64,000 bases of DNA from Kitasatospora kifunensis (GTDB taxonomy: Bacteria; Actinomycetota; Actinomycetes; Streptomycetales; Streptomycetaceae): assembly GCF_014203855.1 (NCBI RefSeq), contig NZ_JACHJV010000001.1:3968001-4032000 (forward strand), read 5' to 3'. Positions within the stretch are counted from its first letter, which is position 1. Every line of letters starts with the position of its first letter. Shown one piece after another: positions 7,571-16,416 of the stretch. Position numbers and translations under genes: made by a program. The notes beneath the pieces are model-generated. The model ran no database searches. It was not told the origin of the DNA and saw only the letters and a list, made by a program, of their open reading frames with translations.

Positions 7571-9268
7571 ATGAGCCTCGTGCTGCGTTTCGCCGCGGGT
7601 TCCCACAAAGGTCTGATCCGCGAGGGGAACGAGGACTCCGGCTATGCCGGACCCCGGTTGCTCGCGGTGGCCGACGGGATGGGTGGCGCGGCGGCCGGTG
7701 AGGTCGCCTCCTCCGAGGCACTCAGCGCGATCATCGCGCTGGACGAGTCGGACCCGAACGCCGACCTGCTGACCCTGCTGAACGATGCCGTCCAGGGCGC
7801 CAACGAGCGGCTGCGCCTGATGGTCGAGCAGGATCCGCAGCTGGAGGGCATGGGCTGCACGCTCACCGCGCTGCTGTGGACCGGCGAGCGGATGGGCCTG
7901 GTGCACGTCGGCGACTCGCGCGCCTACCTGCTGCGGGACGGCACGCTGTCCCAGATCACCCAGGACCACACCTGGGTGCAGCGCCTGGTCGACGAGGGCC
8001 GGATCACCGCGGAGGAGGCCGAGACCCACCCGCAGCGCTCACTGCTGATGCGCGCGCTGGACGGGCGCGGCCAGGTCGAGCCCGATCTGTCGATCCGTGA
8101 GGTGCGGGCCGGGGACCGCTACCTGATCTGCTCCGACGGTCTGTCGGGTCCGGTCAGCCACCAGACCCTGGAGGACACGCTCGGCAGCTTCTACGCGCCC
8201 GAGCCGACCATCCAGGAGCTGATCCAGCTCGCGCTGCGCGGCGGCGGCCCGGACAACATCACCTGCATCGTGGCCGACGTGCTCGACGTGGGCCCCAGCG
8301 ACACCCTCAGCGGCCAGTTCGCCACCACCCCCGTGGTGGTCGGCGCCGTGGCCGAGGGCCCGCACGGCACCGCGCTGGACAACGCGATCATCGACACCCC
8401 CGCCGGGCGCGCGGCCGGCCTGGGCCGCCAGCAGCAGCCCCCGCAGGGCGCCTTCGGTCCGGCCGACGGCTACGGCGCCGCCGGCGGCTTCGGCCCTGCC
8501 CAGGGATACGGCGAGGGCTACGGCGAGGGCTCGGCGGACGGCTATGCGGAGGGCTACGGCCAGGGCGGCTACCCGCCGGCGGCGGACGGCTACGGCCAGG
8601 GCGGCCACCCGGCCGAGGGCTTCGGGGCCCCGAGCGGCGAGTACGAAGCCGAGGGCTACCAGGCCGAGGAGTACCAGGCGCCGCCCGCCGAGCAGCCGCG
8701 CAAGCGCCGCTGGTTCCGGCGCTCGGCGATCACCGCGGTGGCCATCGGGCTGGTCGGTGGCGCCGCGTACGCGGGCTACCAGTGGACCCAGGGCCAGTAC
8801 TACGTGGGCGACCACGACGGCCATGTCGCCGTCTACCAGGGCGTCAGCCAGAACCTGGCCGGCCTGAACCTCTCCTCGGTGCACCAGGACTTCCCGGACG
8901 CCGTGCTCGCCGACCTGCCCGCCTACCAGCAGAGCCAGGTCAAGAACACCGTCTCGGCGAACAGCCTGGACGCCGCCACCCAGCGGGCCAAGGACTTCGA
9001 GGCCCAGGCCTCGGTCTGCCACAAGCTCAAGCAGCCCGGCACGACGCCCGCCACCACCGCGACCAGCGCCTCGTACCGGAGCTCGCCCAAGGTGAGCGCC
9101 TCACCGGCGCAGCCCTCGCCCACCACCACGCCCAGCCAGCCGGCCCAGTCCAGCCCCAGCCCGAGCGCGCCGGCCCAGAGCACGCCCTCACCGTCCGCAC
9201 CGTCCACGCCGAGCGGTCCCCCGCCACTCAGCGCGGACGAGCAGAAGCTGGCCGGGAACTGCTCCTGA
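7571..9268 (+). CDS. pstP: PP2C-family Ser/Thr protein phosphatase PstP
   Basis: 565 residues. Residues 1-237 are a PP2C catalytic domain with the metal-binding aspartates in GNEDSG (Asp22), VADGMGG (Asp35), SDGLSG and GGPDNIT. A long Gly/Tyr/Glu-rich repetitive linker (G-Y-G-x motifs, about 300-370) leads to a membrane helix at about 385-405 and a short extracytoplasmic domain ending in a Ser/Pro/Thr-rich tail. It dephosphorylates PknB and its substrates. The linker repeats are at positions 8470-8640 and are longer than in mycobacterial PstP. A hairpin follows the gene directly; the SEDS gene that usually follows pstP is absent. Confidence 0.95.
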   Translation: MSLVLRFAAGSHKGLIREGNEDSGYAGPRLLAVADGMGGAAAGEVASSEALSAIIALDESDPNADLLTLLNDAVQGANERLRLMVEQDPQLEGMGCTLTALLWTGERMGLVHVGDSRAYLLRDGTLSQITQDHTWVQRLVDEGRITAEEAETHPQRSLLMRALDGRGQVEPDLSIREVRAGDRYLICSDGLSGPVSHQTLEDTLGSFYAPEPTIQELIQLALRGGGPDNITCIVADVLDVGPSDTLSGQFATTPVVVGAVAEGPHGTALDNAIIDTPAGRAAGLGRQQQPPQGAFGPADGYGAAGGFGPAQGYGEGYGEGSADGYAEGYGQGGYPPAADGYGQGGHPAEGFGAPSGEYEAEGYQAEEYQAPPAEQPRKRRWFRRSAITAVAIGLVGGAAYAGYQWTQGQYYVGDHDGHVAVYQGVSQNLAGLNLSSVHQDFPDAVLADLPAYQQSQVKNTVSANSLDAATQRAKDFEAQASVCHKLKQPGTTPATTATSASYRSSPKVSASPAQPSPTTTPSQPAQSSPSPSAPAQSTPSPSAPSTPSGPPPLSADEQKLAGNCS

Positions 9269-9280
9269 CGAGCCCGTGAT

Positions 9281-9326
9281 GGTGCGCGGCCCCGAGCCCG
9301 GCAAGCGGCTCGGCCGGTCGCGCACC
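9281..9326 (+). terminator. Compound hairpin after pstP
   Basis: An outer stem pairs GGTGCGCG (9281-9288) with CGCGCACC (9319-9326), and an inner stem pairs CCGAGCC (9292-9298) with GGCTCGG (9307-9313). It starts 12 bases after the pstP stop, which suggests that the operon ends here and that pbpA has its own promoter. Confidence 0.6.
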
Positions 9327-9485
9327 TGACGGTTCGTCGGTTCGCTCCGTCCACAGGGCCGCCGCCTCCCCTGCGGAACCGACCCGCGCGGTCAGCGCGT
9401 AAGGGTTAGTGCGGTTGAATGACTCCCGCCGCACCATCGGGCGCCGAGCACGCCGCGCACGCCAACGAGGAGGGGACCGCGTCTC

Positions 9486-10946
9486 TTGAACAAGCCCATC
9501 CGACGGGTCTCCGTCTTCTGCATGATCCTGGTCTTCGCGCTGCTGCTGCGCGCCAACTGGGTCCAGGCCGTGGTCGCCGACTCCTACGCCGACAACACGA
9601 ACAACGAGCGGGTCAAGTACGACGAGTACTCCTACCCGCGCGGCAACCTGTTGACCGCCGACGGCCAGCCGATGACCACCTCCGTCCCGGCGAACAGCTA
9701 CAAGTACAAGTACAAGGTCGGTTGGACCAACGGTCCGCTGTACGCCCCGGTCACCGGCTACAACTCCCTGGCCTACCTCAGCACCGGCCTGGAGGCGCTG
9801 GAGGACCCCGTGCTCGGGGGCACCGACGACCGGCTCTTCGTCCACAACGCGATGGACATGCTGACCGGCGGCAAGAAGCAGGGCGGGAACGTGATCACCA
9901 CGATCAACTCCAAGGCCCAGCAGGCCGCCTTCCAGGGGCTGGGGAACAAGAAGGGCGCCGCGGTGGCCATCGACCCGCGCACCGGCGCGATCCTGGCCCT
10001 GGTCTCCACCCCGTCCTACGACCCGAGCACCTTCGCCAGCAACGGCGACGCGGACAAGAAGGCCTGGGACAGCCTGAACGCCGACCCGGACCTGCCGACG
10101 ATGGACCGGGCACTGCGGGAGACCTACCCGCCGGGCTCGACCTTCAAGATCGTCACCGCCGCCACCGCGTTCGAGACCGGCAAGTACCAGAACCCGACCG
10201 ACCAGACCGACACCCCCGACCACTACATCCTGCCGGGCACCACCCGGGAGCTGCACAACGACGACGACAGCGAGCCGTGCGGGCAGGCCACCCTGATCGA
10301 CGCCTTCCGGATCTCCTGCAACACCGTCTACGGCAAGCTCGGCGCCGACCTCGGCGAGGACAAGCTGCTCGCCCAGGCCAACAAGTTCGGCTTCAACGCC
10401 ACGGTGGACACCCCGATCCGCTCCGCGGCGAGCACCTTCCCCAGTGACTCCACGCCCGACGGCACCGCGATGGACGCGATCGGCCAGCACAACACGGCCG
10501 CCACCCCGCTGCAGATGGCCATGGTCGCCGCCTCGGTGGCCAACAACGGCAAGCTGATGCAGCCCTACCTGGTGGACGAGGAGCGCTCGGGCAGCGGCAG
10601 CGTGCTCGCCAAGCACACCCCCAAGGAGATGGACCAGGCGGTCAGCCCGGCCACCGCCCAGAAGCTGCAGCAGATGATGGTCGCCGTGGTGCAGAACGGC
10701 ACCGGCAAGCTGGCCCAGATCCCCGGCGTCGAGGTCGGCGGCAAGACCGGCACCGCCCAGCACGGCACCGACGCCAAGGGCCTGCCGTTCGCCTGGTTCG
10801 TCTCCTACGCCAAGGTGGGCAACGACATCCCGGTCGCCGTGGCCGTGGTGGTCGAGGACGGCGCCGCGACGAGCGACGAGATCAGCGGCGGCAGCATCGC
10901 CGCGCCGATCGCCAAGTCCGTGATGCAGGCGGTGGTCGGGCACTAG
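9486..10946 (+). CDS. pbpA: Penicillin-binding protein PbpA (class B transpeptidase)
   Basis: 486 residues: a short cytoplasmic start, one membrane anchor (about 8-26), a dimerisation domain and a transpeptidase domain. Active-site motifs are STFK (Ser218, Lys221), the SCN triad motif near 278-280 and KTGTAQ near 420. It cross-links peptidoglycan and normally works with a SEDS glycosyltransferase encoded just upstream, which is missing here. The TTG start (MNKPIRR) follows a GAGGAGGGG ribosome site and gives the right membrane anchor. The next gene, pknB, is 264 bases downstream, so it probably has its own promoter. Confidence 0.93.
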   Translation: MNKPIRRVSVFCMILVFALLLRANWVQAVVADSYADNTNNERVKYDEYSYPRGNLLTADGQPMTTSVPANSYKYKYKVGWTNGPLYAPVTGYNSLAYLSTGLEALEDPVLGGTDDRLFVHNAMDMLTGGKKQGGNVITTINSKAQQAAFQGLGNKKGAAVAIDPRTGAILALVSTPSYDPSTFASNGDADKKAWDSLNADPDLPTMDRALRETYPPGSTFKIVTAATAFETGKYQNPTDQTDTPDHYILPGTTRELHNDDDSEPCGQATLIDAFRISCNTVYGKLGADLGEDKLLAQANKFGFNATVDTPIRSAASTFPSDSTPDGTAMDAIGQHNTAATPLQMAMVAASVANNGKLMQPYLVDEERSGSGSVLAKHTPKEMDQAVSPATAQKLQQMMVAVVQNGTGKLAQIPGVEVGGKTGTAQHGTDAKGLPFAWFVSYAKVGNDIPVAVAVVVEDGAATSDEISGGSIAAPIAKSVMQAVVGH

Positions 10947-11178
10947 GAGCGGCTGGGCACACGGTCCGGTTGCCCACCAGGGCAATCGGATACCGGTCTG
11001 GTCTCAGCTGCCGGGCGTGTCGAGTTGTCGCTACGGCGACCGGTAGCGTATCCGCAAGCGGCGGGTGTGCCCGCAGCTCGGTCCCGGGGCCCGCAGCGCC
11101 CTGGCGACCGATGTCACAGAACCACCGTGACAGGGGCAGCGTCACTACAGCAATGTGCGGGGACACCTACGTCATATC

Positions 11179-11194
11179 CTCACCGGCCGGTGAG
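11179..11194. promoter_or_regulatory. 16-bp perfect palindrome at the pknB ribosome site
   Basis: CTCACCGGCCGGTGAG is self-complementary with no loop. It ends 16 bases before the pknB ATG and abuts the GGGAGAGGG ribosome site. Such a site may be an operator, or it may mask the ribosome site; no regulator is known from the sequence. Confidence 0.4.
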
Positions 11195-11210
11195 GGAGAG
11201 GGTCGGAACT

Positions 11211-13379
11211 ATGGAAGAGCCTCGTCGCCTCGGCGGCAGGTACGAGCTCGGCGGCGTCCTCGGACGCGGTGGCATGGCCGAGGTCTACCTCGCCCATGAC
11301 ACCCGGCTCGGCCGATCCGTCGCAGTGAAGACGCTCCGGGCCGACATGGCCCGGGATCCGTCGTTCCAGGCCCGGTTCCGCCGCGAGGCGCAGTCCGCGG
11401 CCTCGCTGAACCACCCTGCGATCGTCGCCGTGTACGACACCGGCGAGGACTACATCGACGGCATCTCCATCCCGTACATCGTGATGGAGTACGTCGAGGG
11501 ATCCACCCTGCGCGAGCTGCTGCACTCCGGGCGCCGGCTGCTGCCCGAGCGCGCGCTGGAGATGACCATCGGCATCCTGCAGGCGCTGGAGTACTCGCAC
11601 CGGGCCGGCATCGTGCACCGCGACATCAAGCCCGCCAACGTGATGCTCACCCGGCAGGGCAACGTCAAGGTGATGGACTTCGGCATCGCGCGCGCCATGG
11701 GCGACGCCGGGATGACGATGACCCAGACCTCCGCGGTGATCGGCACCGCGCAGTACCTCTCGCCCGAGCAGGCCAAGGGCGAGACGGTGGACGCGCGCTC
11801 CGACCTCTACTCCACCGGCTGCCTGCTGTACGAGCTGCTCACCGTGCGCCCGCCGTTCGTCGGCGACTCGCCGGTCGCGGTCGCCTACCAGCACGTGCGC
11901 GAGGAGGCCCAGCCGCCGTCGGTCTACGACCCCGAGGTGCGCCCCGAGGTCGACGCGATCGTGCTCAAGGCCCTCGCCAAGGAGCGCGACTACCGCTACC
12001 AGAGCGCCGACGAGATGCGCGACGACATCGAGCGCTTCCTCGACGGCCTCCCGGTGGCCGCCGCCCAGCAGGCCGCCGCGTACGGCATGGGTGGCTACGG
12101 CTACGACCAGAACGGCTACCCGGCCGAGCACGACCCCTACGGCCAGACCAACCTGCTGCCCCAGCAGGGCCCCGGCGCCGCGCCGACCACCATGCTCTCG
12201 CCGGTCGGCCAGCAGGGCTACCAGCAGGGCGGCCCCGGCAACGGCTACGACGAGACCACGTACAACGGCGACGGCTACGACGACGGCCCGCGCGGCAGCC
12301 GCCGGCGCGAGGACCCGCCGAAGAAGAGCAACGCCTCCTGGATCATCCTGGCCGTCGCCGCGGTGTTCGTCCTGGTCGGCTCCTTCTTCGTGGCCTCGGT
12401 CATGTTCAAGAGCGGCGGCGGCTCCGGCACCAGCCAGATCGTCGCGCCCACCCTGACCGGCAAGAACATCGCCGACGCCACCACGGCCGCGCACGCCGCC
12501 AGTGGCAAGCTGACCGTGACCCAGGGCGCCCCGATCCCGTGCGGGACGGTCGCCAAGGACCTGGTCTGCCAGCAGAACCCGGCGGCCGGCGCGCAGATGC
12601 CCTCCAACGGCCAGATCACCGTCCAGCTCTCCAGCGGCCCCGGCCAGAGCCCCGTCCCGTCGGTGACCGGCCAGCCCAAGGACGCCGCCTCCCAGACGCT
12701 GACGGGGGCCGGCTTCACGGTCGCCCCGTACCAGTACGCCAGCGACGACACCGTCCCGCAGGACTCGGTGATCTCGCAGACCCCGGTGGCCGGTACCCAG
12801 GCCGACCCGAACACCCCGGTCACCCTGACCGTCTCCTCGGGCCCGGGCAAGATCGCGATCGGCAACGTGGTCGGCCAGACCGCCCAGGCCGCCGTTACGG
12901 CCCTCCAGGGCCAGGGGTTCACCACGATCGACAGCACCTCCAAGACCACCCCGATCACCGACCCCAGCTCCCAGACGGTCGGCACGGTCGCCTCGCAGAA
13001 CCCGGCGGCCACCACCAAGATCTCCAAGAGCACGCCGATCACCCTGACGATCTACACGGCGCCGTCGAAGGTCACCGTGCCGATCCTGGTCGGCAAGACC
13101 TACAAGGACGCCTTCGCAGCGCTGAACCAGCTGCACCTGAGCTCCACCGTGGTCTCCGGCCCGCAGGACGACGCCGCCATCGTGTCGGCGGCCAACCCGC
13201 AGGCCGGCACCCAGGTCGACCCGAGCACGACCATCCAGCTGACCACGATGGCAGCCCCGGCGTCACCCTCGACCACGCCAACCAAAGGGGGCATCGGCGG
13301 CGCCTTCGGGTTCCCCCCCTTCTCGTCACCCCCGGCCGGGGGCGGGAACCCCAACGGGGGGAACAACGGGGGCAACTAA
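11211..13379 (+). CDS. pknB: PASTA-domain Ser/Thr protein kinase PknB
   Basis: 722 residues. The kinase domain (about 10-275) is complete: glycine loop GRGGMAEVY, Lys in VAVKTL, HRDIKPANV, DFG and an activation loop with TMTQTSAVIGTAQYLSPEQ, whose threonines match autophosphorylation sites in mycobacterial PknB. A Gly/Tyr/Gln-rich juxtamembrane region follows, then one membrane helix at about 377-399 and four extracellular PASTA repeats, which bind muropeptides and lipid II. The ATG after GGGAGAGGG is used; a longer in-frame start 62 codons upstream lacks a ribosome site. It should phosphorylate FhaA, FhaB, the pseudokinase and division proteins. Confidence 0.95.
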   Translation: MEEPRRLGGRYELGGVLGRGGMAEVYLAHDTRLGRSVAVKTLRADMARDPSFQARFRREAQSAASLNHPAIVAVYDTGEDYIDGISIPYIVMEYVEGSTLRELLHSGRRLLPERALEMTIGILQALEYSHRAGIVHRDIKPANVMLTRQGNVKVMDFGIARAMGDAGMTMTQTSAVIGTAQYLSPEQAKGETVDARSDLYSTGCLLYELLTVRPPFVGDSPVAVAYQHVREEAQPPSVYDPEVRPEVDAIVLKALAKERDYRYQSADEMRDDIERFLDGLPVAAAQQAAAYGMGGYGYDQNGYPAEHDPYGQTNLLPQQGPGAAPTTMLSPVGQQGYQQGGPGNGYDETTYNGDGYDDGPRGSRRREDPPKKSNASWIILAVAAVFVLVGSFFVASVMFKSGGGSGTSQIVAPTLTGKNIADATTAAHAASGKLTVTQGAPIPCGTVAKDLVCQQNPAAGAQMPSNGQITVQLSSGPGQSPVPSVTGQPKDAASQTLTGAGFTVAPYQYASDDTVPQDSVISQTPVAGTQADPNTPVTLTVSSGPGKIAIGNVVGQTAQAAVTALQGQGFTTIDSTSKTTPITDPSSQTVGTVASQNPAATTKISKSTPITLTIYTAPSKVTVPILVGKTYKDAFAALNQLHLSSTVVSGPQDDAAIVSAANPQAGTQVDPSTTIQLTTMAAPASPSTTPTKGGIGGAFGFPPFSSPPAGGGNPNGGNNGGN

Positions 13380-13392
13380 GCCCTGACAGCCG

Positions 13393-13438
13393 CGAAGGGG
13401 CCTCGGCCGACCGTCTCCGGTCGGCCGAGGCCCCTTCG
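13393..13438. terminator. 20-bp hairpin after pknB
   Basis: Arms 13393-13412 and 13419-13438 pair perfectly around a 6-base loop. It lies between the convergent pknB and second sortase genes and can serve both. Confidence 0.88.
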
Positions 13439-13481
13439 GCGTTCCCGGTGCCCCCTGGGCCGCCCACTGGCGGCGCGCCTC

Positions 13482-14234
13482 TCAGCCCTGCAGCTCCGGC
13501 GGCGGGGACCGCTTCGCGTCCACCTGGTCCACCCGTACCAGGCTCCCCCACACCGCCATCCGGTAGCGCGAGGTGTAGACCGGCGTGCAGGTGGTCAGCG
13601 TGATGTAGTGGCCCGGCTGGGTGTACCCCGAGCCCTCGGGGATCGGGGCGATGACGCCGATGTCGTACTTGCTGGTCTCCGGCACGGTGGCGTCGACCCG
13701 GTAGACGTACCAGCGGTCGCGGGTCTCCACCACCACCGCGTCGCCCTTGTCGAGCGCGTCCAGGTCGTGGAACTTGGCGCCGTGGCCGTCCCGGTGGGCG
13801 GCGAGGGCGAAGTTGCCGCTGGTGTCCCAGGGCATCGCCGCGCGGTAGGGCTGCTGGTAGACACCCGCCACGCCCTCGTTGAGCACCTCGGGGCCGGTAC
13901 CCAGCTTGATCAGCACCTGGTAGTCCTTGCCCAGCGCGGGCACGTGCAGGAAGCCGACGCCTTCGCCGGCCTGGTACGGCACCGCCGGGGACGGGTCCAC
14001 GGCCGCGGGTGCCGTCCAGGACTGCCGCAACCGCGAGCCGGCCTGGTGCGCCTGCCGCTCCGCCAGCAGGTCGGTCCACCAGAGCGAGTAGCCGACGAAG
14101 AGCGCCAGCACCAGGCCGGCCGTGATCAGCAGCTCGCCCAGGAGCCCGAGCACCGCCGCCACGCGCGAGCGGCACCGGGGCTCGGCAGCAGTACCCAAGG
14201 CGCTGCTGTCCGGCTGCTGCGACAGGTCCGTCAC
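13482..14234 (-). CDS. Class E sortase, second of two
   Basis: 250 residues: N-terminal membrane helix (about 28-50, LLGELLITAGLVLALFVGYSLWW), linker, and a sortase beta-barrel with His147 (AAHRDG), Cys216 (TLTTCTP) and a catalytic Arg (Arg223 or Arg225 in SRYRMAVWG). Class E sortases attach LAxTG-bearing surface proteins to peptidoglycan; in Streptomyces coelicolor two such enzymes anchor the long chaplins needed for aerial growth. GTG start at MTDLSQQPDS, 47 bases after the first sortase gene stop, so they are probably co-transcribed. The two enzymes share the WWTD/WWTN segment after the helix, suggesting an old duplication. Confidence 0.92.
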   Translation of the reverse strand: MTDLSQQPDSSALGTAAEPRCRSRVAAVLGLLGELLITAGLVLALFVGYSLWWTDLLAERQAHQAGSRLRQSWTAPAAVDPSPAVPYQAGEGVGFLHVPALGKDYQVLIKLGTGPEVLNEGVAGVYQQPYRAAMPWDTSGNFALAAHRDGHGAKFHDLDALDKGDAVVVETRDRWYVYRVDATVPETSKYDIGVIAPIPEGSGYTQPGHYITLTTCTPVYTSRYRMAVWGSLVRVDQVDAKRSPPPELQG

Positions 14235-14281
14235 GCTGGCTCCGCTCGTCCGTCCGGCTGCGGGCCTCGCGCGACAGCCCG

Positions 14282-15388
14282 CTACTGACCGCTCTGCAGC
14301 GCCGGCGGCAGCCCCTGGCTGCGCGGCCGGTCGTCCACCATCTTGCCAAAGACGATGAGCCGTCCCTGGGCACTGAACTCCGGCGTACAGGTGGTCATCG
14401 TGAGATAGCGACCCGGTTGGGTGAACGGGGATCCCTTGGGGATTGACTCCAACACCGACACGTTGCTCGGCGGGGTCATCGGGATGCCCCCCTCCACCTC
14501 GTAGGTGTAGTAGTCCGTCTGGGTCTCCACGACGATCTTGTCGCCGGGGGAGAGCTGGGCGAGCTTGCGGAACGGCTGGCCGTGCGTGGTGCGGTGGCCG
14601 GCCACCGCGAAGTTGCCGTTGGCGTCCGAGGGCATCGCGGTGCCGCTGTAGTGGCCGACCAGGCCGTGGTCCAGCACCGTCGTGGTGTCGGTGCCCTCGG
14701 CGATCGGGTCGATCAGACCGATCTTGGGCACGTGGATGATCGCGAAGCCCTTGCCGGGCGCGAAGGTGGGCGCGGGCGTGTTGGACGCGCCGGGCGAGGG
14801 CGTGGGTGCGGGCGCGGCGGGAGCGGCCCACTGCTGCTCCAGCTTGCTGCGAGCGGCGTTCGAGTCGGCGTTGGCCTGCACGTTGGTCCACCACAGCTGG
14901 TAGGCGACGAAGAGCAGCATCACCAGGCCGGACGTGATGAACAGTTCGCCGACCGCGCGCGCCAGCAGCACCCGCTTGCGCTCCTTGGGACGCACCACCG
15001 GGCCGCGCCGCCCGGTGGCCCGGCGGCGCCCGGTGCCCGAGCGGACCGACACCCCGCCTTGCGCACGGCGCCGCTCGGCCCGGCCGGTGGGCGCCGCCGG
15101 ATCGTCGGCCGACCCCGCGGGGCCGGCCGATATCGTGCGCAGCTGCAAGGTCTGGTCGGCCAGCCAGGGGTAGGCGGGCTGCTCGACCGGCTGCCCACCG
15201 GGCTGCGCGGGGTCGTAGACGCCCCAACCGTCGGGCTCCGGCGCGCCAGCGTACGAGCCCGCGCCCTGCCCGGGAACGCCCTGCCTCGCAGCGCCGTAGC
15301 CCGGCCCCCCGTACCCGGGGGTCCCGCCGACGGGCGTGTCGTACCCCTGGTACGCGTCCTGGCGCCCCTCCGGGCGCACCGCCGTCAC
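14282..15388 (-). CDS. Class E sortase, first of two, with long N-terminal extension
   Basis: 368 residues. Residues 1-135 form a cytoplasmic Gly/Tyr/Pro-rich then Arg-rich extension, unusually long for a sortase; the membrane helix is at about 143-163, and the catalytic barrel has His265 (AGHRTTHG), Cys334 (TMTTCTP) and Arg343 (GRLIVFG). Same family and role as the neighbouring 250-residue enzyme: anchoring of LAxTG surface proteins. It starts at GTG, four bases after the pabA stop, so pabA and both sortases appear to form one leftward unit. Confidence 0.93.
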   Translation of the reverse strand: MTAVRPEGRQDAYQGYDTPVGGTPGYGGPGYGAARQGVPGQGAGSYAGAPEPDGWGVYDPAQPGGQPVEQPAYPWLADQTLQLRTISAGPAGSADDPAAPTGRAERRRAQGGVSVRSGTGRRRATGRRGPVVRPKERKRVLLARAVGELFITSGLVMLLFVAYQLWWTNVQANADSNAARSKLEQQWAAPAAPAPTPSPGASNTPAPTFAPGKGFAIIHVPKIGLIDPIAEGTDTTTVLDHGLVGHYSGTAMPSDANGNFAVAGHRTTHGQPFRKLAQLSPGDKIVVETQTDYYTYEVEGGIPMTPPSNVSVLESIPKGSPFTQPGRYLTMTTCTPEFSAQGRLIVFGKMVDDRPRSQGLPPALQSGQ

Positions 15389-15392
15389 GGAC

Positions 15393-16055
15393 TCAGCCCC
15401 GACCGATCACCGGGGCGAGCCCGGCCGAACGATCGATCGCCGCCGGATCGCCGCACTCGGCCAGCCAGTTGGCGAGCATCCGGTGCCCTCCTTCGGTGAG
15501 CACCGACTCGGGGTGGAACTGCACTCCCTCGACGGGCAGTTCCCGGTGCCGCAGGCCCATGATGACACCGCTGTCGGTCCACGCGGTGACCACCAGCTCG
15601 GCGGGCACGGTGGCGGGCTCGACGGCCAGTGAGTGGTAGCGGGTCGCGGTCATCGGCGCCGGCAGGCCGGCGAAGACCCCGCCGTCCTCGTGGCTGACCA
15701 ACGAGGTCTTGCCGTGCAGCAGCTCGGGCGCGCGACCGACCACCGCGCCGTAGGCCGCCGCGATCGACTGCAGGCCCAGGCAGACCCCGAAGAGCGGCAG
15801 CCCGGTCGCCGCGCAGTGCCGCACCATGTCGATGCAGACCCCGGCCTCCTCGGGCCCACCCGGGCCGGGGGAGAGCAGCACGCCGTCGTAGCCCCGCTCC
15901 CCGTCGCGGTGCACCGCCCGATCGACGGTCAGCTCGTCGTTGCGGACCACCTCGCAGGTCGCACCCAGCTGGTAGAGGTACTGGACCAGGTTGAAGACGA
16001 AGCTGTCGTAGTTGTCCACCACGAGGATGCGCGGGGCGGTGTCGGGCGAGGCCAT
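15393..16055 (-). CDS. pabA: Aminodeoxychorismate/anthranilate synthase glutamine amidotransferase
   Basis: 220 residues, a stand-alone class I glutamine amidotransferase. The nucleophile is Cys92 in FGVCLGLQS, with His181 and Glu183 in FHPES; the start NYDSFVFNLVQYL is typical of TrpG/PabA. It releases ammonia from glutamine for the chorismate-using partner in folate or tryptophan synthesis. No partner PabB/TrpE gene is in the window, so PabA and TrpG roles cannot be separated from sequence; conserved position near crgA in Streptomyces favours PabA. Four bases separate it from the sortase gene downstream. Confidence 0.9.
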   Translation of the reverse strand: MASPDTAPRILVVDNYDSFVFNLVQYLYQLGATCEVVRNDELTVDRAVHRDGERGYDGVLLSPGPGGPEEAGVCIDMVRHCAATGLPLFGVCLGLQSIAAAYGAVVGRAPELLHGKTSLVSHEDGGVFAGLPAPMTATRYHSLAVEPATVPAELVVTAWTDSGVIMGLRHRELPVEGVQFHPESVLTEGGHRMLANWLAECGDPAAIDRSAGLAPVIGRG

Positions 16056-16114
16056 GCGTGCTGTCTCCGGGTGAGTGCGAGCGGGCGAGGGTCGGTGGCG
16101 CGGGGTACGGCGGG

Positions 16115-16288
16115 TCAGCCGCCGGCGCCGCCGTTGTTCACCGTGACGTCGTTGAAGGGGAGCAGCGGTTCCGCCCAGGGGAAGACGTACTGGAAAAGCA
16201 CATAGATCACCCCGAGGATCAGTAGCAGCGAGATGACGGCCCGCACCAGGGAGTTCCCCGGCAGATGGCGCCAGATCCAGCCGTACAT
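16115..16288 (-). CDS. Small single-pass membrane protein (57 aa)
   Basis: A short frame on the minus strand encodes MYGWIWRHLPGNSLVR, then a hydrophobic helix VISLLLILGVIYVLFQYVF (residues about 18-36), then a polar tail ending in GGAGG. The reading frame opens with ATG and fills the gap between DUF881 and pabA in the same direction. Streptomyces genomes carry a small membrane protein at this place between DUF881 and pabA, which supports it being real. Short cytoplasmic start, one membrane helix, short external tail. Function unknown. Confidence 0.8.
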   Translation of the reverse strand: MYGWIWRHLPGNSLVRAVISLLLILGVIYVLFQYVFPWAEPLLPFNDVTVNNGGAGG

Positions 16289-16416
16289 GGTGCTCCCTAT
16301 GTGATGGACAGTGGGGACCAGAGTAGACCTCGAAGCTGTGCGTATTGGCGGCTGTCGCCGATCTTCCCGCCGCCCGTCACCGGCCCGCTATGCTCCTCGG
16401 CCCGGCCGGTGGTGGG

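Noticed and set aside
9418..9489. A short frame ending TGA overlapping the pbpA TTG, as a possible SEDS remnant
   Set aside because: The peptide is Arg-rich (NDSRRTIGRRARRARQRGGD) with no membrane helix, unlike a SEDS C-terminus; I could not call it a remnant.
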